DNA of 64,000 nucleotides from Paralvinella palmiformis (taxonomy: Eukaryota; Annelida; Polychaeta; Terebellida; Alvinellidae): positions 431,959 through 495,958 of the forward strand of contig JAODUP010000561.1 in the NCBI GenBank assembly GCA_025642065.1. Direction: 5' to 3'. The translations under genes were made by a program, and so were the position numbers. The notes beneath the pieces are model-generated. The model saw only the letters and a list, made by a program, of their open reading frames with translations, was not told the origin of the DNA and ran no database searches. Shown in pieces: positions 10,985 through 26,000 of this stretch; the first letter of the stretch is position 1; each line of letters opens with the position of its first letter.

Positions 10985-13838
10985 TTAATACTTAATTATC
11001 ATCATCGTCATCATCACTGCTTGGCAGGAGTGAGACGGCACAATGTAGGTCATACAGTGTACAAAGTAACTCCGGTTGTTCAACCTTTGGATGGCAGATG
11101 TCATCTTCATGAATCTATCAAACAAGTAATGCAATAAATTATCAACCTGTGAAACAGGTAACATAAAACATAAATTTATACAATTACTAGAGTAAATTAC
11201 TAGCAAACACCTGTCATGATAAAACCAATTTGTAAAACATTTAGCATCAAAATATATAATCCAATACACTTCCCAGATATGAAGCAGTTATTTCAAACTC
11301 TACTACACACAATATAAACCCAGTAGAATATGTTCAAAAACATCTATCATTATTGGAGCCTTAAGAGTTATTTTTAGTGTGAAGATAATGCAAATTACAA
11401 TTATAAAGAATAATCACTGAAAAATCTTAAGTAACTAACTTAACACCAATTCTAATTAAATTCAATATCAATTACAGTTCTGGAACAGGAACAGACTATT
11501 TATTTTCAGTTATTAACCCTCAACGTCGACATATTTGTCATGAGAATTACAGATGAGATGCATCAAAATTTTAATATCATACATACCTGGTTCCAGTGAT
11601 AAGGTTTTTGGAAAAAGATACGTTCTACAGGTCCACGGCGCTTTTGAAATAACCTGGCAAAGTAATTATATATATATATATATATATATCATACAGTCAT
11701 TACTCACACATCCACACACTTTCATTAATGAAAGTTAACTAATTTAATGTCTGTTTAAGTGAATGCAGGCAAGATTTAAGTCATGTTTAGACCAGAAATG
11801 TCTATTTATTTGCATGTTAACTGAAGTGATGCGACTACTCGCCAACATCTCCAATAACTTAGTCTTACGAGTTAACAGTGATAACGTGATAAACACAACG
11901 TACTTCATCAGTTTATGTCTGACATGTTTCTGTATACTAGCTACAGCATCCTCACTCCATCCAGCAACTGTATCCAGACTGCCAATTGCCAGATTAATAG
12001 CAACACGTACTTCATTCACCTACAGGTTATATATTTTGAATGGGCGTAAAAGAGAGAGAGATTAATAACAACATATTTCGTTCACCTAAAGGATATATAT
12101 TTTGAATGACTGTGCCTGTGCACATGCATGCAAGTCGCCTTCGTTTGCTTGATACTTAAATAAAATGGAATTGTTCTTTCAATTATACACGAACGGGAAA
12201 ACACTGGACCATACATCCCCGTTTTAGATAATAATGTAATAAAACGTACCAACCATTTCTTTGTATATACCAGGTTCTTACACGAACAAGACAACCAATG
12301 CGGGATGCAAGTACAATCACTTCCTTATTACCATTTTCTATAATAAAAACGGAAATAGACACGGCTCACCATAATCAAGTCCTCCACATCAAACGCTGTG
12401 TCAAAGGTTATCTCGATATCATGGTCACCAAGTACTGGCTCCTGATTAATCGGATCCCAACCAAGACCACATAATACACCAGTATAATGCCTCTTGTCGG
12501 GACTGACTCTGCCAAGTAAACAATACAATAAAACTGCAACTGAATTACAACATTTAGTTTGATAGTTAGATACCTCTCTACACAGTTGTCAATATTTGTC
12601 GTCAGTTCACAAGTTCTTAAATTCCATAAATGTTTTTATTCTATTACGCACACCTGGTTTATATTAATCAAAATCACAGCCGAGTATTAGTTGAAAAGTA
12701 AAACGTTTATCTCGTAGAAAATGTTTGGAATTAATAGACTACTAAATTAATAGACTACCAAATTGAATCATTTATCAGTAATTCATCAACTCATCATTAT
12801 TTATATATCGACTACAGGCAACCTGATCTTATCACTGAGCCATGTTTCTGAGTAATATTTCAGCAATATAGTCCACTTATCTACTTTAAGAAGTGGCAGC
12901 AAATCTATTCCCTAGCCACTCGTCGTCTAAAGGTTTACCTTAACTCGGCTTTTGGAGTAAACAGCAGCGTAATCAGTGCCGGCAGTCCAGGTGTGTGCGG
13001 CATCAGCGTTGTGTGTCTGGTCTGCATCATGCTGCCCGCCTGATTCAGACCGACATGTGCCGCCACCATGAGCCGCCTGAAGTTGATGTGTGGCTCACTG
13101 TCCAGGGCGACACAGTTGACGCTGTTCCTGTCCACCCTGCATGTGTAGTGCTCACCGAGCTGTGTCATGTTATAGAACCTGATCTCGTATGGGTGTACAG
13201 GACCCGTCAGACGAACCTAAAACGAACAAATGTCATGGTCCCCAATCGGCAGGAAGTCATCGAACTGAGTAAAGCTAATAAAAAATAGCACCTAAGCTTT
13301 TGCCAAACAGATCTAATCAGATGGAAAAGAGCATGTAGGCCAGCTTCAGTAATGAAATAGTTATCATTACTCAAATATTTACTGGTACTTGATAAAGATG
13401 TTTTGAAGATGAATGTCCTCACTAGATGCAATTTGTTTTGAGACAGATGGAACTGATGGCACCTTTCCAGTTACACAATATAAATCTTTATTTCTGGGGT
13501 CTATGTTTGCCCAATGAAGGCAGACTCTGATATACTCATTAAAAGAAAGAAAAAAACATGCTCCTGTGTGCATTCTGCACACAAAAAATACACATCATAT
13601 AGGACATTTTTTTCAAGTCGAGTCAATTGTGTTTGTAGGATAGAAAAACAAGCCCCTCCTTAGAAAAAAAAATATACACTACCTTGCCAGGTCGTCTACG
13701 TAGTGATGTTGTACTCTGTACAGACATGGTGGCCATACTTGATGCTAGCTCTAAGCTCCTATCAGAGTGTGCTCGTGCTCCCAGTGATAAAACTCCCTCA
13801 GCTAACTTCCCAGAACTCTCTCTCTGTTTATGATTTTG
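10985..13838 (-). CDS. TDRD9: TDRD9 exons 31-36: C-terminal TDRD9-specific region
   Basis: Exons: 13683-13838, 12939-13216, 12370-12508, 11904-12019, 11587-11653 and 10985-11146 (residues 1128-1432). Exon 32 encodes TTLMPHTPGLPALITLLFTP. Exon 33 encodes HYTGVLCGLGWDP and later DHDIEITFDTAFDVED. Exon 35 encodes RIFFQKPYHWNQ. All are near-exact counterparts of vertebrate TDRD9 C-terminal blocks and separate it from other DExH helicases. Exon 31 is Ser/Arg-rich, low similarity. Exon 36 (53 residues, ending in Met/Thr-rich sequence) is supported by phase and a good acceptor only. Confidence 0.9.
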
Positions 13839-14012
13839 CTGTTCATTGCAAACACAAAAACCACAGAAGGTCAGTGATACAAAATAACACCACATCGAGT
13901 TTGTCTTAGTGGTTCAGTTATTGAATCACTAAGACACCAAGGCTAAACAATGTGCATATTTTCTTATTTATTCTGGTCCATCAGTTTAGTTTTAAAACAA
14001 CAGTGTGTGTGT

Positions 14013-14047
<35 letters not shown>

Positions 14048-17000
14048 CACATATGTGCACATGTGCATTGATGCACGTTTTATACATACTTTTGAGAGGA
14101 AGTCCTCCTCACCCTTATCAGCATAACAAAGAGAAAAAAGTTTCTCGTTGATGTTCACAATTGAACCATTTACATTCTTCAAGTAGACGTCAAGTCGGAG
14201 CACTCCATGTACAATGGAATATATCTGTTGTCAGAACAAGAGTACGTCATCAGATAACAATTGCAGCAAAAACATCAGATCACATTACAAGATTACATTA
14301 ATTAGTCTGTTTTAAAATTGAAAGACAGCATTTTTCCAGAAACAATTTTTTTTTTATAGAAAACACAAACCAAATCTGTACAAAAGGTCTATACTTAACT
14401 ACTAATTAGCTAAATACTGTCAGAAAGGAAATGTTCACTATACAATTGAAAAATATGGCCACTTACAGATGAAACTGTTAAAACCCAAATTAAACTTAGA
14501 GAAAATTTAGATTTAAGATATGCCAATACTAAAAGATGATTAGCAGCTTATTTCATCAGTTAGCATTGTCTACGTGACGACACCAAACCATGTCTGAAGT
14601 TGAGATATACAGCTGAGGACGAACTCCCCAAGTAAAATATCCACGAACAAATGTAACCCGATATGACTGAAACCTTGATCTGGTGGTTTGCAAATGTAAT
14701 ACGTAATTCTACATTCACCAATAGCATTAAATAACTTGCACCGACCACATTTTCTGACATTCAACCCAAACAGTTTACGTGAAAAACAAATTTCCCTCTG
14801 AGATAATGTTATCTTTCACTCTTGGAAAACGTAACATTAGTGTCTGTGCTGACCTTGGCATAACATTGGACAGAATTGTTCATGAACTTCCTGAAGACCT
14901 CATTCGCTTCTGCCGTCCACTGATTATTCGGACACTTGATCGGCGATGGCTTGATGCCATACAGCTGACATTCTATGGCCTATGTGTGTGTAAATATAAC
15001 AATAAAAATAAATATAAAAATAAAATACAAATGTACTATAAACATAAGCAATTTATATAAACATAGAGAATGGCATGAACTATACTAAATAAATTAAAAT
15101 ACTCTTAGTGATAGTTTAAATGGCACCTGGATGTTTTCAATGTTTTCGTGTAAAGTTATGACTCATGAGCACATTATAACTATAACCTGGCTTATGCTAA
15201 CATGTCCAGAATAGCATATAAACTACAGATTGTCTCTCTATCCTGGAGTACAGTCCAGTAACAGAAAGCAGAACTGATAGGATACAATAGAAATTACTAG
15301 AAAAAAAGAGATTCACTCTTCAAAACTCCCTCATGAAGTATGAAAAACAGATAATTCTCTTGTTTTCAGTCTGCAAAAAAATCTAATTATCTTTGTCCTT
15401 TTATTTCTCTGTCATACAACACGAATTACCTGAAACTGTACTTCTCATAAATTACTCTACTATTGGCAACAGTTTATTGTTTACTCGGGATAGAAATGAA
15501 ATATACATTATACAGAACCACACCAATTTCCAATTCCATCCCAGAAATGGTAGATCAGAGATATATATACGATCTGTATTACGAACGTGCCATAATTCAT
15601 ACGATTCGGCACGGATTGAAAATAATGCATACAGGCCAAGGATATCTTAATGCCTGTCAGTATCATCATCCGAGTTGCTATAAAAACCAATTCGTTCAAG
15701 GCTGCTTCCACCGGTCAATAAAAGTGGTCATTCAAATCTCCATTGGGCCAGTGAGCTCCGGTGGCCTAGCGGTTAAGCACCCGGCACTTGGTGCCAACGG
15801 TCGCAGGTTTGAACCCCGTTAGAGGTCGAAACTTTTCCATGGAATTAATTTCTCGGCTCACTACATCATGGGTGGCTGACCACGTTAAATGGCACTGCTG
15901 TCTCCACTGAATTATTTAAAATAAAGGGGGACGTTAAAAAAACCCTGAGGACGTAAAACACTCTGGGTATTTCGGCTCCATCTTTCCATACTGCTCCCCT
16001 GTGAGTGGTGGGGGAGGAGCTTTCTCAACCACTCCAACATAGAGGCTGTGCTGATTAAGCGACAGCCTAGGGATTCTCCCCGAACAAACAAAACCAAAAC
16101 CAATCCATTGGGCTTTAAGTACATGATAGTCATCAGGGAGGCATCACTAGTAGGGCATCCTTGAATGACCCATTATAGTAAGGAGACCTGATGAAATCAA
16201 CCTATCATTATTATCATTACCAAAAAGTATACAAAATTATTTGAAAATAATGGATCGTAATTTAAAAGAAGCCTTCGTGCTCATCATAACTGGGTCATAA
16301 GCTTAAGGAGCTACTTTCTCCCTCGGAAAATGACCCGATTAGATGAGACATCTCGCAGACACAAGTAACTCTGGGATCTTATCCCATCATCTGGAGGCCT
16401 GCAATTAGTTTACTGGAGAACGGCACCTGTTTTAAATTGTACTGATAACATTTATCCTTACCTGGTACGGCAGACTTCTCAGATGTGGCTCAAGTTCTCG
16501 CAGACTGAAATAAATCACATTCTCCACATTCCCATAATCGACATAAAACACCTGAAACCAAGACAAGTCCAAAAATTAAGAAAGATACAGAATGGTTAGC
16601 TACGTTTGTCAATATACTGAAAATAATATCAGTATATGCTATGATGATATTATATAAAGAGATACAGCATCAATAGCCACAATCCATTATGAGCCTGTAC
16701 CAGTATGGATCTAGAAATATTGATTTGGACCAGTAATTACAGAATTGTCTTTTTTATAATTTTTTTATATAGGTATCAACTTTCATACAATGTCGAAAAC
16801 ATCCATTCGACATTGAACTGATAGTTCTTTTCTTTTTCACACATCAAGGTTTTCTTTGAAGTTTATGAGTGTTGTATATTGGAAAAAGCTCAACTCATCT
16901 AAATAAGACAGTTTTATATGTGTTTTGTGGCAAGCGAGATATGGCGAACTGATTTCTGGAATTCTGTAAAACAATCTGATAGTCCTGTTCTGTCACTCAT

Positions 17001-20000
17001 CTTACCAATAATATAATTAAGTATGTCCCAAGTCTTCGGTGTATCACCATTTAATTATAAATAAAAATGTCCACAATAATTAACCGTTGCCTTTCAGATG
17101 AGTTACACTTTTCCTGAATAACATTTGTCCATTTTGCGGAGTGTTGTGGGATAATTTTACGAGGTCCTTGATCATCGATGATTTCCAAACAATGCACCGA
17201 GGTTAAATATTTGTAGTGGTGCCAATATATCAGTATTTTCCTGCATACCATTTCCAAACCATTCACTCTGGTCTTCAATGTATATGCCATTAAAACATGA
17301 CAAATCGATGACACTTAGGACAGATCTGATGTTCTTGAAGACTTGAATACATTAATATACGGTCTTTGAGAGGTAATGTTAACAAGTAAGGACTTCATAT
17401 ATTTTAGCTGTTCAATACCAGTTATAAAGAGTTAATAATTACTGTTTACAAAACCCGGTAGACACATTAACTGACATCCCATGCCATAAGCACACAGTAA
17501 TTAACCATCACAATGTTCTGAATGGAAACATGTTCCGTATACTGCCATGGATGCTAGACTGCCGTGAGAACGTAGAATTAATTTGGGAATCACTGTATTA
17601 AACATCACAACAACAATTAACAGCGTTCTATTTCAAAACACTTCAAACAGTATCTTCTTCACTGATAAATAAGCACTACATAACACTTTACTACATAATA
17701 GTTTTCAGAATCTTCTGGCAAGAAAGGTTACAAACTTCTACTGCAAGCATTGAAACCATAATTCAATGTTGTCTGCACTTAGTCAAATATCAAATACATT
17801 AGCCGACATATTAAGCAGTAAATGTACTACAAGGTTGTCAACATGGTGGGGACTGCCTACTGAGCAATGTCAAAGTTTTGGACATTTAATGGAACTTTAT
17901 ATGATAAACATCACTTAACAAAACTCTGGTACGCAAGATTCCGCAAAGGAAGTAGAAAAGAAATATATGTTTGTTATTTTCACATTCTTATTATTTACAT
18001 AATAGGTGTTTCCTATTTTTACTACAGAAATACTTTGCAAAATTATGTTCCTGCTGTTGTCTGTGTATCATGTATTACATTTGTTTGAAAAATATACATT
18101 TTGCCATGACCAGTTTGGCAAGTTTAGAAACAGCCTCAACACAACTGTGCAGAAACACATGAAAGCTGCTTGTGGTATGTAACCACATAATACCAAACAA
18201 ATTGAGTAATGGAGTGTAACAGATACAAGATGATGATTGATGTTTTACGGCCACTTTTGTGCATATGGTAGGCTAAATAGGCCAAGCGACCTCCAAAGGT
18301 AATGAAGCAAAGTCAAAGATGAAACACCCTTCAGATATGCCCAGGCTGAGGTTTGAACTCAGCTGGTAGTGAGTGATCTGTGATCCGATGCGCTACCAGT
18401 TAGACCACAAGAGAAATCAGGTCGAAGTGTATTGAAGTGAGACTTTCTATAATAACCTTAACATTTGTGTTCCCAATTCATACCTCAGCCATTTGTGTAA
18501 AATTATTCAATTTCTCTATCCTCACTCTGTAGTACAATGTTGAGCCATCGGGGTCAGTATATGGTGCCAGACAAAATGAACCTGGCTGTCGTAGGTGTGG
18601 AGGTAAAATCTAAAAATACAACAATATAAATGATCAAAGAAGTGATTTTCTCTTATATTAAATATTGGTCTCACAGTAAACAAAAGATAACTATCTCAAC
18701 ACTCACTTCATACGGGATCATTTGAGAGGATGACACAATTTATAGAAAATATCCTTATTTGGGGCCAGCAATTAACATTTAAAACCATTCTATTCTCAAA
18801 TATATTAATTCTCCACCAAAGCCTTCCGATTTTAATCCATCTATTGGCCAGGTCGTAGAGCGGGAATAATATTCAACTTGTAGATGTTGTGAACAATCAG
18901 TGGACCAGTATTAAGTTCTCTCAGAAATAAATTTACAATGAAATTGATACACGTTCATAATTACCGGTAAATTCTGAACCCCACAGTAGTTGATAGCATA
19001 CTGGAGTTCGGTCATTTTGCGAGTTGTGTCTTCATCACCATAGTTAGCCCAGAAAGCACCACAGTTTATTATCTAAAGGACAAAAATACCATTCATAAAT
19101 CCAGATATACACATATCACTCACAGGTATTATTGTTTCAGAATTGTGTTGGGTCAAGTTACATCTACAAATGCTCAAAATGTTTAGGAATTAGACATGTA
19201 AAATTCCAAGAACAAAATTTTATCTCAAACTGAATTACAGAACAAATAATTTATCATCATCATCATGACCACCACTAATACACAATCTTATAAGAGGTTC
19301 ATTCCTAATTTCTAACTATTTACTGGTTTTCAGATCTCTGCTAGATAAAATGTTTTGTAAAAAATGAAGCTAAACATTGCCTGAAAAAGAGACAAATTGT
19401 TTTTTTAATATTCTATCTTTCACTAGACACTGATATTTGCAGATTTCAAGGTCAGTAGAAGGCAGCAAATATTATTCACCGTAACCATTAATTAAACATC
19501 AATAAAGGAATATAACTAACCGGCATTTTTATGCCATTTCATATCTAACTGTGGTCGTTTGAAACATGAAAATCTAATGCTGTAATCCTCCACATGTCAC
19601 AAATAGGGGTAATTATAATCAGTAATCACAATCAATTGTAATTGGTTACATGATCTCAAGTAATCATAAATGTCATTTCTAGATGTAATGTAATCTTAAT
19701 CTTCAGCTTAGTTTTGTGCTTGCACAAACATTAATGAACTTTAACGTATTATCAAATTATCACTTAACTGTGTGTTTTCTGACTCGCTAATTCTGGCAAT
19801 CATAAAAGTAAGCTCTGTGAATAGTAAGACGATCTATAATAGCTTTTGTTTTGGCACTCAAATCATACAAAAAATGCTGAAGATCCAGATCAACGAGAGA
19901 ACATACAGTTAGCAAAGTTTACACATTTCTGCATAAGTAACTTAATAGTCTTGTAGTACTTACCAATTAAAATAATTCCACTAAGTGAGAGTGTTTAATC

Positions 20001-23000
20001 TATATGTCTAGACTGTCCAGATTTGACTCTGGATAACTGACTACCGATAGAAGTGCTTTCTGTATCTGATGTAATGAAGTACACGTTTTCGCCATGACTC
20101 ATTTATCACGTAAATAAGTCAGGCCACAGCAAAGAAAATCAACATTATAAAAAGCTAACTGTCTTGTATTTGGAATAAAACACATAACTAGGCCAGTGGG
20201 GTAGACTAAACCAGACACTGTTTTACAGTGGAGTGGACTAAGTCGGATACAGGCTTACAGTGGAACTGAGACAGGATGATGATTTATGTTTTTATGGCCA
20301 CTTTTGTGCACATGGCAGGCTAAATGGGCCGAGCGACCTCCTAAGGTAATGAAGCAAAGTCAAAGATGAAACACCCTTCAGATATGCCCACTCCAAGATT
20401 CAAACATGGTGGTAGTGATCTCTGGTCTAACACGCTACTGCGAGACCACCGAGGCACCCTGGACTGAGACATGTGAGGACAAAGTATACATCCAAAATTC
20501 CAAAAGTAGCAATGTGACTTGGAATGGACAAGTCTGTCTATTAACCCATGTTCTCTACCAACCCACCTAACATTATTCCCTACTATGGGCACATGATATC
20601 TGGTTAAAGGGTTCTGTTGACAGAGATATCTATATAATTCTGATTTCCATCAGCAACAGCTAAATCTGTGTGTAACTATTTATACATACAATCCGAGCAG
20701 GGTATTTCATATCAATAGGACAGATCCATATAAGATACTAACCACAGTTGGCATCAGGTCAATTGTGGTGATACTAGGAGGAGGCAAGACCACTTGCTGC
20801 AGCGGATGACACATCAGACCATCATCATCATCAATACGTTCAACATCTCTTGCACTAGAAAGACAAAGAACAACCAGTCTATTTATCTGCACAGGGATTT
20901 AAATGTATGATTTCCACGAGTATCCTCAACACCATTTGTATCCAAAACACCATTTGTTTTCTACAAAAACAAACAGACCGCAAACACTGTCTGTGGCAGA
21001 TCATGAATTACTCGACTGAGTATAACATAGAATGGATCAATTCTAAAACTTAAACTACCAGGAGTTACTGCAAGGCAATATTTAACAAATTACTATCGTA
21101 ACCGTATCAGCTGGTCATCATGTCAGCTGGTCCTTACCATAGTTGGTTCATAAACATGGCCTATCAAGCAAAATTCTATCTTCATAACAAGGGTTATGGT
21201 GAAAGCTGGAGGGACAATTTTAGACTGATCGGTAAAGAGGTTAACTCCACCAAATGATCTTTAAACTTGATCTATTTAATCAGCCTTTATTTTCAAATAA
21301 TATTCTATATATTCATGTACAGTATGATGAAATAATCCTAGAATACATAACGCTATTCTATTCATTTTATACACAAGTAACATCCTGAGGCAAAAATATT
21401 TGATGGAATTTATTGATAAACAAACTGAATGAATAACTTTCATGGCCGAAAAATGGAAGCGTACATTAATGGCTGTCTGCACACTAACATATGCTATTTC
21501 AAAGCTAGACACGGGGTCAATTCAATTCTGGAATTAATGGGCAATTCCAATTCCCAAATTGCAATTGCTTATTTTAAAAAATGGAATTGATAAATTTGGA
21601 ATTGAAGTTTGCTATAAAAAATTAAATCGACAAATTAAATTACCATTTAATTTTTTAATTCAGAAATATGTCTTCTGTAACAATCCTACTTGGAATATAA
21701 ACTATTCGGAGTAGGTATTCCAAGTAGGTACTTGGAGTAGGTATTTGGAATACCTACTCATTGTAAAAAGTAGTAGGTAAAAATGGAATTGGAATTGATA
21801 AATTTGATGTGGAATTGGAATTGAGTGGACTTGGAATTGACAAATTATGTTCAAAGCATATTACCTCCAACACAATTATAGTATATGTCATAATACATAT
21901 ATAACCATAGTATATTTGAACAGTTTCCTGATACTCTCCAAACTACAAGCAAACAGTTTCCATATAAACATATCACAAGTTTATTCTTTGACTGGTCAGT
22001 GCATAGCAAAATGTTACATCACATCTTCACGTATTTTGACTAGAACAAGTTTAGGTGGCACAAAACCATCAAACCGATCAAAAGATACCTCAAAAATGAA
22101 TTGCTATGGCTTTCTAAATTGAATGGATTCACTGTCATTTGGTGCTTTTGTGTAACTGTGCCATACCACGTCAAGTCCATCTCTGAAATCCATTTGACTT
22201 TTAAGTGGCTTCTAAATGGACTTCAATTAATCCCTGTCAAGTTAATCATCATTATATGTTTGTGCACTTTTATTAATTATTAGGCTCTAACAATTCACCT
22301 TGATGCACGAAAATTGTAATTACAATACTTTGTTAATAATTCAATATGGATGAGAAAAGAGAATAAATGAACATTTTCTCGGTGACCATTTTTTCCATGA
22401 TAAATGATGTTTTGCCACCCAACTGATATGCAGGCTTGAGACAATTTACTTTGAACTAACCATAAATACAATCCATCTTATGAACAAGTTTAGCTTATAC
22501 ATGATCATATCCTGGTAGTTCAGACTCTTACTAACAGCCATATAATGTACGCCTTACTAAAAAATGTCACAAATTATGATTGGATTGTGTTATAAACACA
22601 TACTGTAGCCAGCCATATCATAACGATTCTGTCTGGTTCATTGTAAACTGTTTCTACACCAAGAAGCAACTGTTCTCCCCTGATCGACTAACAATTTTCC
22701 AACTCAGTTAACATTATCATTCAGTTCTGTGTAATGGCTGAATGCTGTTTTGTGCTGATGTATTCACCTGTTTATAATGTTTCCACACAAATTCTAGATA
22801 CAAATAAATGGAATAGCATGAGATATAAGAGAAATAATATATGACTGATTACCACTCATGATCAGTGTTTGTGAGGAAATGAAAAGATGCTGTCACAAAT
22901 TAAATACTGCTCAATGTATAATTTGCTGAAATGTGTCTCACTGTTTTAACATTCTCATGGCTTTAAAACAATGCATTGTTGATTACATCTTGTTGTATTA

Positions 23001-26000
23001 ATCAAAATTACAAGGAAATAGCAAGGCAAACATAGAATAGTACAGCCAATAATAATAATAATAATAATAATCTATATTTAACAAAGGGCCCTTACTAGCA
23101 AAAGCCATTCAAAGTTGCTGTATGGTGATACCCCAAATCAGCTATACGTAAAAACCCAATAAATAAAATTGAATAATAAACATTAGTTAGTGAAAAAGGT
23201 ACAGGTGTGTTTTTAGAACGAATTTAAACTTCTCAAGAGGCAACACATTTCTAAAAGCCACCATTTCTTAACTTACATGTAATGGAAACTACGACACTGA
23301 ATTAACATCTACGTTAACAGCATAAAATATATGTTAAAATTACGGATATGACCAACCTGTTGGGTATATGAGAATTATCGCCAATTGTTTTTGAGCTTTT
23401 TAAACTTCTCAAGCGATCTAGCTGTAACCTTGCTGTTTCCAGGTCTAGTTCTGCAAACTCCATTTTGACGCCCCTCAATCCTGTATATCTTGAAAATAAA
23501 CACACTAAAATCTGTGAACACTTGAAAATAAACTGTTTCTATACAATGGTACCATATTATAATAATTATTAGTAGTATTACTATTAAAAGATATTTCAGC
23601 AAATGTGCATACTGACTTTATTTTGAGAGCAGTATATACGGCAGGAAGAATTCTATTTGTTGATTTATCACGTGGGTCACGATGGAATTCAATAAATGCT
23701 CTGGAAATAAATCATTCAATGAAAATCTATCGTCTATCAATAGCTACTTGATTATTTAATAAATATTTTTAAATGCTAATAAACAACAAAACATATAACT
23801 TTATCAGAGCTGATGTAAATTTTACAAATTTTCATTATAATTCAATAGGTGAATGCTATTTTCTTGACTACTGTCATAAAACTTACTTTCACATATTTTC
23901 CACTTTATATACATATATCATTATAACATTATTAAATATATGATGGAGGCCAAAGAAAGAACCCCCCTCCCTCCAAAAAAAGGTGGTGGGTCTGATAAAT
24001 TATTTGGAAAAGCTATGCACTGATATCAGTCAATATCATGGCAAATGAGACAAGGCAGAATTTAAAACTTTTAAAATATGTTATTTTCAGAAAAATGGCA
24101 TTTTCTTTTTGACCTGTCATGTCGAAATTAACGAGAACTAGTGGTAGAGATATGTGTATGTAGATATTATACATAAAACTAACTACAAAGGCAGCTAATC
24201 AACCTGAAATTGTTCATTATTGCTGGTACTCACAGCTGTATGTTTTTAAAATATTGAATGAAACAAATTAAAATGAAAAAACCGTCGCTAATAATTGCAA
24301 ATTAAATTGAACTGTTTTAGTAGAAACAGGAATAGATCTAACTGAAATATAAACAAATTGTACCTATTATCGCTCACCAGACCCGACGACTTTTTTAGGC
24401 TGACTTGTGTATAAGAAGTGTCGGGGAAAAAATACATTATTTCAAGGGTTAAAACCTCGTCTTATACACAAGTATATACGGTAATAACTGGATTTGAGAT
24501 TTAGCCAACTTTTAGGAAACAGAGAAATAACTGTGGATCATACTCTTAACTCTGACACATTTCTGTCATAATTGTTGTTGCTAACGCAAACAAATTAAAC
24601 TCCAAATGGTTAAAGAATAATGTTCTAATGTCTGAAAAACTAATTACTCACTTTGTTTGTTCGAAATGAATTTTCGGCTTTTTATGGTCACACTTGCTGA
24701 AAATGGCTTCGACATCTTTCTTGTAGAGAAAACCTTGATTAGACGGTAGACCTCTTACCTGAGAATAAACCACACGATAATTATGCAAATATAAACCAAT
24801 TTATATTAGAACACCGACATTCCTGGCCGTCTCCGTCATGTAATTTATAATAATAATAATAATAGATAATAAATAGCCTCTGGCATTAGCCTCTAACCTA
24901 CCATTACAGTTGTGCTGGGGTTGTGACCACTTAGTTCTCTAATTGCTAACTCTTCATCAATCTGTTCTAGAGTGAAGTAGTTAGGATAGAATGCACCACA
25001 CAGTATCACCTGGCAACAGGAAAACGTAAGACAAAATACTGAAAATCAGTTTATCAAAGAACGGTTACCACTTATATTAAGTGTCATAGATAATTATCAA
25101 TAATTATTACCACATAAAAAGTAGAGTGAAAAGATCCCTTCTATCTAGGTGATTTCATGACGCTGTGATGAACCATTCAGTTGCCACCTAAATGGACTCG
25201 CATAAAATCAAATTTTAATACTTGTCTTAACACGATACTAAAATATTTGCATGAGCTTTTTTAAATGGCTTCATGTGGAATTCATAGAAGACATTACTAT
25301 AGTCAAACCTTTCTTCTGGATCATTTTTGATCAAATATTTTCATAAGAAAAATTACAAACATAGTCTATAATTCAAACAAACTGAGAAAACCAGACTAAT
25401 CCAATCATTATAATGATGACAGGTATGATTCTTACAACATACACTAAAATACACACTAGCATTACCTTGAGAAGGAGCTGGTTCTCTTGTGAGTAGATAT
25501 CAGGCGGCTGTCTGTTGGGACCTCTAGGTGTGACGATGTTAAACTTCTTTAGACGATCTCTAAGCTCATCAACCAGTCTCTCCACCTGATTTGTGCAAAC
25601 AGGAAATTAGATAAGTTATTAATCAGTCAATGTTGCTGATATACAGCTAACACGAGCAATGAAAAACGAACACTCTTCTGTTTCAGAATTAGCTTTATAT
25701 TGCTAAACCAGATGTTAATTGGCAAATCAACAAATACAAAATAAACTATCTCAAGGGCAGAACACAAAAGCAACTATTGTTAATTTTTCACTGACATTCC
25801 AAATTGTACTATAATCTGAAATAATATATCTTTGCTAAAACAAATTACTGTACTGTAATATTCATAAACATGCTTTTGCTCAGAAAATACATGTTTGGCT
25901 GACCCCTGTTTGCATTGTTATAACCTGGTACTCCAAACAGCTTGTGATAAGAGATCTCAGATTTCAAAAGCATCAGGTCTGTGTCTGGCTACAAACTGGC

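Noticed and set aside
15755..15830. Possible functional tRNA gene
   Set aside because: A and B boxes are present, but the acceptor stem does not pair and the copy continues into a dispersed SINE body.
23489..23602. Alternative TDRD9 exon 24 starting at a nearby CAG
   Set aside because: That acceptor keeps phase but reads into a stop before the donor. The AAG acceptor at 23489 keeps the frame open.
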